Under the pieces are notes generated by a model. That model did no database searches and was not told the origin of the DNA. It worked only from the letters and a program-made list of their open reading frames with translations. From the NCBI GenBank assembly GCA_050299855.1, contig JBNKWQ010000053.1, positions 93,537-157,536 of the forward strand: DNA of 64,000 nt, in the 5' to 3' direction. Below are positions 33,443-42,712 of the stretch, in pieces; within the stretch, counting starts at the first letter, position 1, and the number at the start of each line of letters is the position of its first letter. The position numbers and the translations under genes were made by a program. This DNA is from Hahella sp050299855 (GTDB lineage: Bacteria > Pseudomonadota > Gammaproteobacteria > Pseudomonadales > Oleiphilaceae).

Positions 33443-35365
33443 TTACTGTGATTTACGTACCCGCAAATACCATTCGCAGAGCAGTCGCACCTGTTTCTCG
33501 GTATAACCCCGTTCAATCATGCGACGCACGAATTCCTGATGTTTGTTCTGATCTTCCTGTGACGCTTTCGGGTTGAAGGAAATGACCGGTAGCAAGTCCT
33601 CAGTATTGGAGAACATTTTCTTCTCGATCACTGAACGCAGCTTCTCGTAACTGAGCCAAGAAGGGTTTTTACCCTGATTATTGGCTCGGGCACGCAGCAC
33701 AAAGTTAACCACTTCGTTACGGAAGTCTTTAGGGTTACTGATACCGGCTGGCTTCTCAATTTTCTCCAGTTCATCGTTGATGGCGGCGCGGTCGAATATT
33801 TCGCCGGTTTCCGGATCCCGATACTCCTGATCCTGAATCCAGAAGTCCGCATAGGTAACATAGCGGTCGAAAATGTTCTGGCCGTATTCAGAGTAGGATT
33901 CCAAATAAGCTGTTTGGATTTCCTTGCCGATAAATTCGACATACTGCGGTGCCATGAATTCCTTGATAAAGCGCAGGTAACGATCATGCACTTCCTGTGG
34001 GAACTGTTCCTGCTCAATCTGCTTTTCAAGCACATAGAGCAGGTGCACTGGATTGGCAGCCACTTCAGTGGTGTCAAAGTTGAATACTTTCGATAGTATC
34101 TTGAAGGCGAAACGTGTCGACATTCCTTCCATGCCTTCGTCAACGCCACCAGAATCCTTGTATTCCTGGATCGATTTGGCTTTAGGATCGGTATCCTTGA
34201 TGTTTTGACCGTCGTAAACCTTCATCTTGGAATAGACACTGGAATTTTCCGGCTCTTTCAGTCGCGACAGACAGCTGAACTGGGCCAACATATCGAGGGT
34301 ATCCGGGGCACAGGGCGAACCAGCCAAAGAACTGTTTTTCAGTAGCTTCTCGTAAATCCTGACTTCCTCGGAAACTCTCAGGCAATAGGGCACTTTGACG
34401 ATATAGATACGGTCAAGGAAGGCTTCGTTGTTCTTGTTGTTGCGGAAGGTCTGCCACTCAGACTCGTTGGAGTGAGCCAGCACAATACCTTCGAACGGCA
34501 CGGCACCCATACCTTCTGTGGTGTTGTAGTTACCTTCCTGTGTCGCTGTTAACAGAGGGTGCAGAACCTTGATAGGTGCTTTGAACATTTCAACGAATTC
34601 CAGCAACCCCTGGTTAGCCTTACACAGGCCGCCGGCAAAGCTGTAGGCATCCGGGTCATGCTGTGGAAATTCTTCCAGCATCCGGATATTGACTTTACCA
34701 ACCAGTGCGGAAATATCCTGGTTATTTTCATCCCCAGGCTCGGTTTTGGAAATGGCTGTCTGGTTCAGAATAGACGGGTATAGTTTAACCACTTTGAACT
34801 GACTGATATCTCCGTTGAACTCGTGCAACCGTTTTACTGCCCAGGGAGACATGATAAAGCGGAGATAACGATCGGGGATGCCATATTCTTCGGTGAGAAT
34901 TTTGCCATCTTCGTCAGGGTCAAAAAGTCCGAGAGGGGATTCGAACACGGGTGACCCTTTGATCGCATAGAAAGGCTGTTTTTCGAACAAGTGCTTGAGC
35001 TTTTCTGCCAGCGAGGATTTACCACCACCGACGGGGCCGAGCAGGTAGAGAATCTGTTTCTTTTCTTCCAGGCCCTGGGCCGCATGTTTGAAGAAAGACA
35101 CAATCTGTTCCACGCATTCTTCCATGCCGTAGAACTCTTCGAATTCGGGATAGCGTTTGATGACTTTGTTGGAAAAGATGCGGCTAAGTCGTGAGTCGCG
35201 ACTGGTATCGACAAGCTCTGGTTCGCCTATGGCAAGTAGCATGCGTTCAGCAGCCGAGGCATAAGCAGTCGGATCGTTTTTACAGATATCCAGGTATTCT
35301 TCGAGTGTGTACTCTTCCTCCTTTCTCGCGTCGTATCGGTTGGTATATTGACTAAAGATACTCAT
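33443..35365 (-). CDS. prkA: PrkA family serine/threonine protein kinase (YeaG)
   Basis: 640 aa, matching E. coli YeaG. It opens MSIFSQYTNRYDARKEEEYTLEEYLDICKNDPTAYASAAERMLLAIGEPE, the conserved PrkA start. An AAA-type domain has Walker A GPVGGGKSSLAEKLK (about 108-122) and FEGIVLAHSNESEWQTF. The C-terminal half carries the PrkA kinase-related domain (QFPQEVHDRYLRFIKEFMAPQYVEF...). SD AGGGGG precedes the ATG. First gene of the prkA-yeaH-spoVR operon, associated in enterobacteria with nitrogen starvation and stationary phase. I looked for a sigma-54 promoter upstream and did not find a convincing one. Confidence 0.95.
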   Translation of the reverse strand: MSIFSQYTNRYDARKEEEYTLEEYLDICKNDPTAYASAAERMLLAIGEPELVDTSRDSRLSRIFSNKVIKRYPEFEEFYGMEECVEQIVSFFKHAAQGLEEKKQILYLLGPVGGGKSSLAEKLKHLFEKQPFYAIKGSPVFESPLGLFDPDEDGKILTEEYGIPDRYLRFIMSPWAVKRLHEFNGDISQFKVVKLYPSILNQTAISKTEPGDENNQDISALVGKVNIRMLEEFPQHDPDAYSFAGGLCKANQGLLEFVEMFKAPIKVLHPLLTATQEGNYNTTEGMGAVPFEGIVLAHSNESEWQTFRNNKNNEAFLDRIYIVKVPYCLRVSEEVRIYEKLLKNSSLAGSPCAPDTLDMLAQFSCLSRLKEPENSSVYSKMKVYDGQNIKDTDPKAKSIQEYKDSGGVDEGMEGMSTRFAFKILSKVFNFDTTEVAANPVHLLYVLEKQIEQEQFPQEVHDRYLRFIKEFMAPQYVEFIGKEIQTAYLESYSEYGQNIFDRYVTYADFWIQDQEYRDPETGEIFDRAAINDELEKIEKPAGISNPKDFRNEVVNFVLRARANNQGKNPSWLSYEKLRSVIEKKMFSNTEDLLPVISFNPKASQEDQNKHQEFVRRMIERGYTEKQVRLLCEWYLRVRKSQ

Positions 35366-36036
35366 AGAGGCCCCCTCTGATATTAACTCGATGGCACTGT
35401 AGGCGAAGAGTTAACCCGGCTGCTGTTCATTGGTGCAATTAGTACGTCATAGTGTTGTTCTGTTCCATCAAGGCGTCTTAATTCACCAAAATAAAGTCAT
35501 CAGCCAGAGTAAATAATCGTCTCACGGGTGCATTTGCACGAACCATTCCGCTTATGATTTAGCATAGATCATGTCTATAGAGTTGGACAGGTATTATTTT
35601 CCCCAGTTCAATTAAAATTTTTTATATTTCATTCCGTTACGTTAAGTGACGATCTGTACATGATTTCAAAGTAAGTACGTTAAGGTTGAGCGTTATGACT
35701 CAGTCATCGGTACAAGTTTTCCACGATTGCACTGGATAAGTGCAAGTTATTGAGTGGATGAGGCAAAAAGTGTCGACAAGCACTAATTTGAGACAGCACA
35801 GATGCAATTTTGCCGCCTGAAAATGGTGTGGTTGGTATTCGCGACAAGCACAATTCTCTATTTGTGACTTGCTCTACATTAGAGCCTGCGTGGATCGAAA
35901 AAAAGCGCTTAATGGTGATCTGAAAATGGTGCCCGTGTATTGGTACCGGTTATCAGAATGTTGCAGACAGTTACTCGTCGACTGAAGGGTATAGATAGGG
36001 CGGCCCGTTTGATATCTATCTGATGTTGGCGTTTAC
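35366..36036. other. intergenic region between prkA and the amaB-like gene
   Basis: About 670 bp containing the prkA promoter region (minus strand). It is AT-rich, with no supported open frame and no RNA family recognised. The amaB-side end contains the GC-rich palindrome listed next. Confidence 0.5.
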
Positions 36037-36066
36037 TATCCCCTCTCCCTGCAGGGAGAGGGGATA
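36037..36066. repeat. GC-rich 30-bp perfect palindrome
   Basis: A perfect 30-bp palindrome, each half being TATCCCCTCTCCCTG or its complement, lies 31 bp past the amaB-like stop codon. The CCCTCTCCC/GGGAGAGGG type is a repeat family seen in many proteobacterial genomes, often at 3' ends of genes. A related element lies at 40639-40665. It can form a strong hairpin but lacks a T-run. Confidence 0.75.
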
Positions 36067-36097
36067 AGATAGGGGAAAGGACTCTATTTGCCTCGAA

Positions 36098-37597
36098 TCA
36101 AATATCGAATTTGATGCCCTGCGCCAAAGGTAACTCAGTAGAATAATTCACTGTAGCGGTAGATCGACGCATGTAAGCCTTCCAGGAATCGGAGCCGGAT
36201 TCGCGACCGCCGCCGGTTTCCTTTTCGCCACCGAAAGCGCCACCTATTTCCGCACCGCTGGTGCCGACGTTAACGTTGGCGATACCGCAATCACTGCCAA
36301 CGGCTGACAGGAACAATTCCGCTTCCTGCATACTGTTGGTGAAGATGGCGGAGGAAAGGCCCTGAGGTACGTCGTTCTGACGGTCAATGGCATTTTCCAG
36401 ATCGCTGTAGCTGAAGTAGTACAGGATCGGAGCAAAGGTTTCCTCGGCATTGTTCGTCATGGCATCGCCACCTTCGACAATGGCCGGATGCACGTAGTAG
36501 GCATTCGGGAAATCATTCTCCAGGGCACGACCGCCGCCGTGAACCTTGCAACCCTTATTGCGGGAATCCTGCAGGGCGTGTTCCATCTGTTCGAAGGAGC
36601 GTGAATCAATCAGTGGCCCGACCAGGGTGCCCTGTACTTGAGGATTGCCGATAGGCAACTGGCTATAAGCCTTGGTCAGACGGCTGAGTAGTTCGTCTTT
36701 AATGCTGTTGTGGGCGAAGATCCGACGAGTGGTGGTACAACGCTGGCCGGCCGTCCCTACAGCGCCAAACACGATGGCGCGGGTGGCCATGTCCAGATCT
36801 GCAGTCTCGGTGACGATAATCGCATTGTTGCCGCCCAACTCAAGGATGGATTTACCGAAACGGGCCGCCACTTTCTCACCAACGACACGGCCCATGGCGC
36901 AACTGCCGGTGGCGCTGATCAGGGGGACACGTTTGTCGTTGACCAATTGTTCGCCAACAGCCTTTTCGCCCACCAGCACGGAAGACAGTCCTTCAGGTGC
37001 TTCACCGAATTTCGCCATGGCCTGTTCGAACAGGTGTTGGCAGGCAATGGCACACAGAGGGCTTTTCTCAGAAGGTTTCCAGATCACCGGGTTACCGCAG
37101 ACCACGGACAAGGCGGTGTTCCAGGACCATACCGCCATCGGGAAATTGAAGGCGGAGATGATGCCTACCGGGCCCAGCGGATGCCAGGTTTCCCGTAGCG
37201 CGTGATCAGGGCGTTCAGACGCAATAGTCTTGCCATAAAGCTGACGGGACAGACCCACAGCAAAGTCGCATATGTCGATCATTTCCTGCACTTCGCCTTC
37301 ACCTTCGGCGACAATTTTGCCGCACTCCAGGGTGATCAATGCCCCCAAAGTTTGCTTGTGTTCACGCAGGATTTCACCGTATATGCGCACCAATTCGCCA
37401 CGCCTGGGGGCGGGTACCCGACGCCAGGTTCTGAAGGCGTCAGCTGCTTTTTGGATTTTCTTCTCAACGCTGTCAGCCGTGTCCAGTTGCAGTTGTGCAA
37501 TAATGCTGCCGTCGATAGGAGAGCGGACTTTATAGCCACCGCTGCCAAGAATGGCAGCGTCGAGTTTGAGGTTGCTGAAAATTGTTTCGATATTCAT
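36098..37597 (-). CDS. amaB: Aldehyde dehydrogenase, L-aminoadipate-semialdehyde (piperidine-6-carboxylate) type
   Basis: 499 aa, ALDH7-like. Visible are VGIISAFNFPMAVWSWNTALSVVCGNPVIWKPSEK, the glutamate motif LELGGNNAIIV and the catalytic Cys in GTAGQRCTTTRR. The family includes AmaB, which oxidises aminoadipate semialdehyde (cyclised as piperidine-6-carboxylate) to alpha-aminoadipate, and antiquitin. It follows the lysine-6-dehydrogenase-like gene by 40 bp, so the two probably catabolise L-lysine in sequence. A small hairpin (CGGGAA/TTCCCG, 37614-37632) and a strong AGGAGG precede the start. Substrate assignment is by context. Confidence 0.82.
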   Translation of the reverse strand: MNIETIFSNLKLDAAILGSGGYKVRSPIDGSIIAQLQLDTADSVEKKIQKAADAFRTWRRVPAPRRGELVRIYGEILREHKQTLGALITLECGKIVAEGEGEVQEMIDICDFAVGLSRQLYGKTIASERPDHALRETWHPLGPVGIISAFNFPMAVWSWNTALSVVCGNPVIWKPSEKSPLCAIACQHLFEQAMAKFGEAPEGLSSVLVGEKAVGEQLVNDKRVPLISATGSCAMGRVVGEKVAARFGKSILELGGNNAIIVTETADLDMATRAIVFGAVGTAGQRCTTTRRIFAHNSIKDELLSRLTKAYSQLPIGNPQVQGTLVGPLIDSRSFEQMEHALQDSRNKGCKVHGGGRALENDFPNAYYVHPAIVEGGDAMTNNAEETFAPILYYFSYSDLENAIDRQNDVPQGLSSAIFTNSMQEAELFLSAVGSDCGIANVNVGTSGAEIGGAFGGEKETGGGRESGSDSWKAYMRRSTATVNYSTELPLAQGIKFDI

Positions 37598-37637
37598 GTC
37601 TCTGTTTCCTCCTCGGGAACGTCATTTTCCCGGGTGA

Positions 37638-38786
37638 TCAGGCAATCTTTTTTACGTTGCTGGCGGACTCAGCAGAGCCTTTGGTGCCACTGTGAATTTC
37701 GTTGCCATCGGCCATATAGTTACGGCCGAAACGGTTGGCAATAAAGTCATCAAAACAGATATCTTCCTGACGGACAAACCCTTGTTGTGGGAGTTTGCCA
37801 TCTACCATGAGGTCCAGGGCTGCGCAGATGCCGCTGGCAGTCGTGATCTGGATAGCGCTGCGCACACTGTTGTTTATTTCACGGCTGTACACTTTACGGG
37901 CAAAGGTTTCCTGCACGAACATACCGTTCTTGGTACCGCTGACGTTGACGAAAACCAGAACGACGTCCTGCATGGTGACAGGCACGGAGGATTCCATGAT
38001 GTCTTTCAGTAATTCAGGACGATCTCCCAGGCCGAGGTCATTGATCAGCATTTTCATCAGGTCACGGTGGCCGGGGTAGCGCACGGTACGGTAGTTGAGG
38101 TTTTTTACCTTGCCTTCAAGAGTTTCACACAGAGTGCCGAGGCCACCGGAAGTGTTGAAGGCCTCGTAGTCGTCACCGTCCAGGGAGAAGGTCTCCAGCT
38201 CTTCCAGCGGCGGTACTTCACGCAGTTTGCCATTAACGATGGCTTCACAGGGATTCAGGTATTCATTGATCAGACCGTCGGTGCTCCAGGTCAGGTTGTA
38301 TTTCAACGCGTTGGAGGGATAACGGGGCAGCGCGCCTACACGCATGTGAACGTTGTGCAAGGTGTCGAATTTCTTCGCCAGATCGTAAGCCACGATGGAG
38401 ATAAAGCCGGGAGCCAGGCCACACTGGGGAACCAGGGCGGATTTGGCGGTTTTGGCCAGATCCTTGATCACACGGGTACTGGCAACGTCTTCGGTCAGGT
38501 CAAAATAGTGAACGCCCTGGGCAACTGCGGCTGTGGCGATGGAACGGCTGATATTGAAGGGGCAGGAGTTGATGACGGCGAATTTGCCTTTGAATACGGC
38601 TTCCATTTGCGTCTGATTGGAAGCATCGGCTTGTTTGGTATCTACTACAGGCACCTGAATTTTGACTCGTGCCAAAGAATCTTCGAACTGGTCCACAATA
38701 GTGACAGCATAGTCACCGGTGGCACTCAGCAGATCCGCAATCATGACCCCAATTTTTCCTGCGCCGACAACAACGATCGATTTCAT
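37638..38786 (-). CDS. Saccharopine dehydrogenase-family protein, probable L-lysine 6-dehydrogenase
   Basis: 382 aa. N-terminal Rossmann motif VVVGAGKIGVMIADLLSATGDYAVTIVD, then FAVINSCPF, HYFDLTED and VPQCGLAPGFISIVAYDLAK, typical of the saccharopine dehydrogenase superfamily. Relatives acting alone as lysine 6-dehydrogenases convert L-lysine to aminoadipate semialdehyde with NAD+. Being first in an operon with the AmaB-like dehydrogenase, and divergent from an Lrp-type gene, supports a lysine catabolic role. A true saccharopine enzyme would need a partner lysine-ketoglutarate reductase, which is absent here. Confidence in the family is high, in the substrate moderate. Confidence 0.78.
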   Translation of the reverse strand: MKSIVVVGAGKIGVMIADLLSATGDYAVTIVDQFEDSLARVKIQVPVVDTKQADASNQTQMEAVFKGKFAVINSCPFNISRSIATAAVAQGVHYFDLTEDVASTRVIKDLAKTAKSALVPQCGLAPGFISIVAYDLAKKFDTLHNVHMRVGALPRYPSNALKYNLTWSTDGLINEYLNPCEAIVNGKLREVPPLEELETFSLDGDDYEAFNTSGGLGTLCETLEGKVKNLNYRTVRYPGHRDLMKMLINDLGLGDRPELLKDIMESSVPVTMQDVVLVFVNVSGTKNGMFVQETFARKVYSREINNSVRSAIQITTASGICAALDLMVDGKLPQQGFVRQEDICFDDFIANRFGRNYMADGNEIHSGTKGSAESASNVKKIA

Positions 38787-39022
38787 TTCCTCACTCCCAA
38801 TAAAAATTGTTTTAACTCAATTAGTTTAAGTAGCCTTGATATCGGATCGTAAGTGTCAGACCGACTAATTTACGGCTAAAATTGAACGGATTATCTATTC
38901 TTATAGATGATTCGACTGAATTTTCGGATTTCGGGCAATGACTTGCTCCCGATATTCTGGCTTCCGTAGGGTGTGTGTCCGCCCCTACAGTTTTACAGTT
39001 ATGCATTTGGGGGTTTGTGCTG

Positions 39023-39448
39023 ATGGACGAAAAGAATCTGCAGTTAATCAATCTGTTGCGTGCCAATGCCCGGGAATCCACAGCGGCACTGGCGCGTAAA
39101 CTCAATTTGTCCCGTACTGCTGTGCATGAACGTATCAGCAAGTTGGAGTCCTCCGGTATTATCCGGGGCTATACCCTGCGCCTGAATGAGGAATACACCA
39201 GCAACCTTGTGACCGCCCAGGTCATGATTGAGGTAAATCCAAAACTCAGCAAGCAGGTAACCAACGGCCTGAGCCGGATCAGCCAGGTCTTTTCTCTCTA
39301 CACCGTCAATGGTCAGTATGATCTGATTGCTTTGATAAGAGCCGAAAACACCCAGCAGTTGGACCAGGTGTTGGACAAAATCGGGGAAATTGAGGGGATT
39401 GAGAAAACCATGTCGTCGATAGTGCTATCGACAAAATTTGAGCGTTGA
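39023..39448 (+). CDS. Lrp/AsnC-family transcriptional regulator
   Basis: About 141 aa from ATG 39023 (MDEKNLQLINLLRANARESTAALARKLNLSRTAVHERISKLESSGII), a classic AsnC-type winged helix, with a C-terminal RAM ligand-binding domain (QVMIEVNPKLSKQVTNGLSRISQVFSLYTVNGQYDLIALIRAENTQQLDQVLDKIGEIEGIEKTMSSIVLS). The frame is open from 38975, but those residues do not belong to the fold. It is divergent from the lysine-catabolism operon, 236 bp apart, and is the likely local regulator responding to lysine or a breakdown product. Confidence 0.88.
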   Translation: MDEKNLQLINLLRANARESTAALARKLNLSRTAVHERISKLESSGIIRGYTLRLNEEYTSNLVTAQVMIEVNPKLSKQVTNGLSRISQVFSLYTVNGQYDLIALIRAENTQQLDQVLDKIGEIEGIEKTMSSIVLSTKFER

Positions 39449-39479
39449 GTTCGGCAAGTGATCTGGGCCGTACCACTAA

Positions 39480-40571
39480 TTACCTATTAGGGTTACCCAC
39501 ATACTCCCGATGCACCCGCGGTGTCAGACAAGTGGTCAGGGTATAAGGTACTGAGTCATACCAGGGTGCCACTTCATCCAAGGTAAGATCTTTACCCCAG
39601 AATTCCACTTCAGAACCAGGTTTGACATCTTTAAGGCCGGTCAGGTTTACCGTGATCATATCCATGGATACACGACCGATGATATTGGTGCGGTGGCCAT
39701 TTACCAGCACCGGGGTGCCGGATTTCGCCTGACGATGAAAGCCATCGCCATAGCCCATGGCAACGGTGCCGACTCTGGTGGGTTGATCAGCCTTCCATGT
39801 AGCGCCGTAACCAACGGCTTCACCAGAATTGATGTTACGGATAGCGATGATTTCCGAGCGCAGACTCATGGCTTTTTGCAACTTGTCTCCGTTTGGATGC
39901 GCGCAGGAAAAGGGGGAAGCGCCGTACAACATCAGGCCGGGACGTTGCCAGTCTGCCAGTGCCTCTGGCCAGCCAAGGGTTCCGGCGGAGTTGGCGATAC
40001 TTTGGCGTGCGGGAATGCCTTCACAGGCCTGCTTGAACACTCGAATCTGGTTTGAAGTGCAGGGATTGTCCAATTCGTCGGCACAGGCAAAGTGGGTCAT
40101 CATCACCACTTCGCTGATATGGGAGAGAGCCGTCAGTTGCTGATAGGCCTCTCGGGCTTTCTCCGGGGCAATGCCGAGGCGGTGCATTCCGGAATCGACT
40201 TTCAGCCAGGCTTGGGTCGTTTGGTTACCGGACCAGTGCTTGAGGGCGTCAATCTGGCTCAGATCATGAATCGCAGTCCAGAGTTGGTAGTCCTGGATAG
40301 CCTGCAGATCCTGGCGATCAAAAAAACCTTCCAGCAAAAGAATTGGCTTGTCGATACCGTTATCCCGTAATTCAACGGCTTCTTCCACACATGCCACCGC
40401 ATAGGCGTCAGCATCTGAATAGAGTGCTTTTGCCACTGTCACTGCGCCATGGCCGTATGCATTGGCTTTTACCACCGCCAGCGCCCGGCCCTGGGGTGCC
40501 ATGGCCTTAGCCAGACGGTAGTTTTGGCGGATGGCGTCGAGGTCAATGACAGCCCGTGCCTTACGACTCAT
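39480..40571 (-). CDS. dadX: Alanine racemase, catabolic type
   Basis: About 363 aa from ATG 40571, with GGAGC 8 bases upstream (a TTG at 40586 adds five residues). It is a fold-type III PLP enzyme: the PLP lysine is in AVVKANAYGHGAV, the substrate-side catalytic Tyr is expected in the C-terminal beta domain (GEAVGYGATW region), and GRVSMDMITVNLTG is conserved. It interconverts L- and D-alanine. Its position after dadA and ridA, with a divergent Lrp, makes it the catabolic DadX rather than biosynthetic Alr; the activity is the same. Probably transcribed with dadA and ridA. Confidence 0.9.
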   Translation of the reverse strand: MSRKARAVIDLDAIRQNYRLAKAMAPQGRALAVVKANAYGHGAVTVAKALYSDADAYAVACVEEAVELRDNGIDKPILLLEGFFDRQDLQAIQDYQLWTAIHDLSQIDALKHWSGNQTTQAWLKVDSGMHRLGIAPEKAREAYQQLTALSHISEVVMMTHFACADELDNPCTSNQIRVFKQACEGIPARQSIANSAGTLGWPEALADWQRPGLMLYGASPFSCAHPNGDKLQKAMSLRSEIIAIRNINSGEAVGYGATWKADQPTRVGTVAMGYGDGFHRQAKSGTPVLVNGHRTNIIGRVSMDMITVNLTGLKDVKPGSEVEFWGKDLTLDEVAPWYDSVPYTLTTCLTPRVHREYVGNPNR

Positions 40572-40638
40572 AGAGAAACGCTCCAAATCAATCTAATGGG
40601 ATTATGCTGGATGGTGCGGTGGTGCGCCAGTGGGCTCT

Positions 40639-40665
40639 ATCCCCCTCTCGCGAGAGGAGAGGAGG
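40639..40665. repeat. GC-rich palindromic repeat, relative of 36037-36066
   Basis: Contains the perfect palindrome CCTCTCGCGAGAGG (40644-40657), preceded by CCC and followed by AGAGGAGG. Like the 36037 element it follows a minus-strand gene (ridA), before dadX. It is a diverged member of the CCCTCTC/GAGAGGG family. Confidence 0.55.
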
Positions 40666-40678
40666 AAAACAGTGGACG

Positions 40679-41065
40679 TTATTCTGCGACAACCATTATG
40701 GCTTCTACTTCGATATCCACGTTTCGGGGCAGTTGCTTCACGGCGTAAGCGGCACGGGCGGGATAGGGCTCCTGGAAGTACTGAGCCATGACTTCATTGA
40801 CCTGAGGGAAGTACTGCATATCAGAGAGCAGGATAGTCAGTTTAACAATGTCGGAAAACTCACCGCCGGCAGCTTCGATAATCGCACCCATATTGTCAAA
40901 TACGCGCTTGGCCTGGGCTTCGAAGGAATCGCTGACGATTTCCATCGAAGTCGGGTTCAGAGGAATCTGGCCGGAGATATAAACGGTGTTTCCCACTTTG
41001 ACGGCCTGGGAATAAGTACCAATGGCAGCGGGTGCTTTGTCAGTATGAATAATGGATTTTTGCAT
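40679..41065 (-). CDS. ridA: RidA family reactive enamine/imine deaminase
   Basis: 128 aa from ATG 41065 (MQKSIIHTDKAPAAIGTYSQAVKVGNTVYISGQIPLNP), with AGGA 8 bases upstream; the earlier frame start has no ribosome site. Typical RidA signatures follow: EAQAKRVFDNMGAIIEAAGG, the conserved Arg in YPARAAYAVKQLP and IEVEAIMV at the end. RidA hydrolyses 2-iminoacids and enamines made by amino acid oxidases and PLP enzymes. Between dadA and dadX it would clear iminopyruvate released by D-alanine dehydrogenase. Confidence 0.93.
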   Translation of the reverse strand: MQKSIIHTDKAPAAIGTYSQAVKVGNTVYISGQIPLNPTSMEIVSDSFEAQAKRVFDNMGAIIEAAGGEFSDIVKLTILLSDMQYFPQVNEVMAQYFQEPYPARAAYAVKQLPRNVDIEVEAIMVVAE

Positions 41066-41185
41066 GTCCGTTTTCCTGGTTGGCGAATTGACGTTTTTTA
41101 AAAGTATCAATCATTCGAAAATAGCCCCCGGAGTTAGGCTCCGGGGACAAGAGGAGCTGGTTGGAATCTATCGTGCGGAATTGAT

Positions 41186-42478
41186 TCAGCCAGCGTACTG
41201 AGCTTTTAATTTTGGTTGCTGAGTTTTGCTGTAGCGTTCAATGCCAAGACCTTCGGCGCTGATTTCCGGTTTGCGGCCGCTGATCACGTCGGCAATATAC
41301 TTGGCTGAGCCGGTAGACATGGTCCAACCCAGTGTTCCGTGACCGGTATTCATAAACAGGTTGTGATATTTGCTGCCGCCCAGGATAGGTGTACCGTCCG
41401 GAGTCATCGGACGCAGACCAGTCCAGAATTCGGCTTTGCTCAGGTCGCCACCGCCAGGGAACAGGTCGCTGACCGAAAAATTGACGTTGTCCTGACGGTT
41501 AGCTGGCAGACTAAGGTTGTAACCACAGATTTCTGCAGTACCTCCCACCCGGATACGATCCTTGAAGCGGGTAATTGCCACCTTGTGAGTCTCGTCCATA
41601 ACGGTAGAAACAGGTGCCTTGTCTGCATCCAGCAAAGGAATCGTGATGGAATAGCCTTTCACAGGATAGACCGGTGCGTTAATACCGATAGTTTTCAACA
41701 GTAGCGGGCTGTAACTACCCATAGCGATCAGGTACTTGTCGGCCTTAAGCAATCCGGTAGATGTGTTGACGCCGGTGATGGTATCGCCTTCTGTCACCAG
41801 GCCATGAATGTCGGTGTCGTACATAAAGCGTACGCCAGCCTCTTCGCAGGCTTTTGCCAGAGATTGGGTGAACTTGAAGCAGTCGCCGGTTTCGTCACCA
41901 GGGAGACGCAAGCCTCCGACAAATTTGGACTGGACATGACGCAGTCCCGGTTCTGCACTGATGCAGCCTGCTTTATCCAGAGATTCGTAATGTACGCCGC
42001 AATCTTGCAGGATGGCGATATCAGATTGGGAAGCGTCAACCTGTTTCTTGGTCCGGAATAATTGCAGGGTTCCTCGGGAACGTTGTTCGTAGTCCAGTCC
42101 CAATTCATCACGTAGGTTTTTCAGGCAGTCACGGCTGTATTCGGCAACGCGAAGCATACGAGCCTTGTTGATCCGATAGGATTTTTCATTGCAGTTCATC
42201 AGCATCTTGAACAGCCAGGAATACATACGTGGGTCAGTGGTCAGGCCCAGGCGTAGCGGAGCCAGATCCTGTAGCATCCATTTGATGGCTTTTAGAGGGA
42301 CACCGGGTGCCGCCCAGGGAGCAGAATAGCCGGGTGAGACCTGGCCGGCATTAGCAAAGCTGGTTTCCAGAGCGGCTTCAGGCTGACGATCCACCACAGT
42401 CACTTCGTGACCGGCCTGGGCCAGATACCATGCGCTGGTGGTGCCAATCACGCCCGATCCCAGAATCATCACTTTCAT
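41186..42478 (-). CDS. dadA: D-amino acid dehydrogenase DadA
   Basis: 430 aa FAD-dependent enzyme. The dinucleotide fold is VMILGSGVIGTTSAWYLAQAGHEVTVVD at the N-terminus. Also typical are SFANAGQVSPGYSAPWAAPGVPLKAIKWML, GSYSPLLLKTIGINAPVYPVKGYSI and the C-terminal GLRPMTPDGTPILGGSKYHNLFMNTGHGTLGWTMSTGSAKYIADVISG. It oxidises D-alanine and other D-amino acids to 2-oxoacids, passing electrons to the quinone pool at the inner membrane. It is the first gene of dadA-ridA-dadX; an Lrp homologue is divergent from it, the arrangement of Pseudomonas dad loci. Confidence 0.95.
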   Translation of the reverse strand: MKVMILGSGVIGTTSAWYLAQAGHEVTVVDRQPEAALETSFANAGQVSPGYSAPWAAPGVPLKAIKWMLQDLAPLRLGLTTDPRMYSWLFKMLMNCNEKSYRINKARMLRVAEYSRDCLKNLRDELGLDYEQRSRGTLQLFRTKKQVDASQSDIAILQDCGVHYESLDKAGCISAEPGLRHVQSKFVGGLRLPGDETGDCFKFTQSLAKACEEAGVRFMYDTDIHGLVTEGDTITGVNTSTGLLKADKYLIAMGSYSPLLLKTIGINAPVYPVKGYSITIPLLDADKAPVSTVMDETHKVAITRFKDRIRVGGTAEICGYNLSLPANRQDNVNFSVSDLFPGGGDLSKAEFWTGLRPMTPDGTPILGGSKYHNLFMNTGHGTLGWTMSTGSAKYIADVISGRKPEISAEGLGIERYSKTQQPKLKAQYAG

Positions 42479-42712
42479 TCTTGTCTCCCCTCCCGCGATG
42501 CGGGTATGCAGATATAAAGTTCGGTTGTCGGTTGGTGCTGCTCTATATGCAAAAGCTAGCTTGAAGATATGTGATGATTATAGGGGTAATTGCACCATAT
42601 ATTTTTATGAAAATTTTAAAATACCGGAATAAAGTCTGGAATTTTAAATATATGAAGTGAATAATTCTGATTCATGAGCGGCTCCTCACGGAGCTAATGG
42701 CTTCTGGCGGAA

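Noticed and set aside
35366..35760. Possible sigma-54 promoter of prkA, expected from enterobacterial yeaG
   Set aside because: No sequence with GG-N10-GC and flanking consensus bases was found in the correct orientation.
42438..42632. 64-codon plus-strand frame across the dadA start region
   Set aside because: Antisense to the dadA start and inside the divergent promoter gap; no supporting features.
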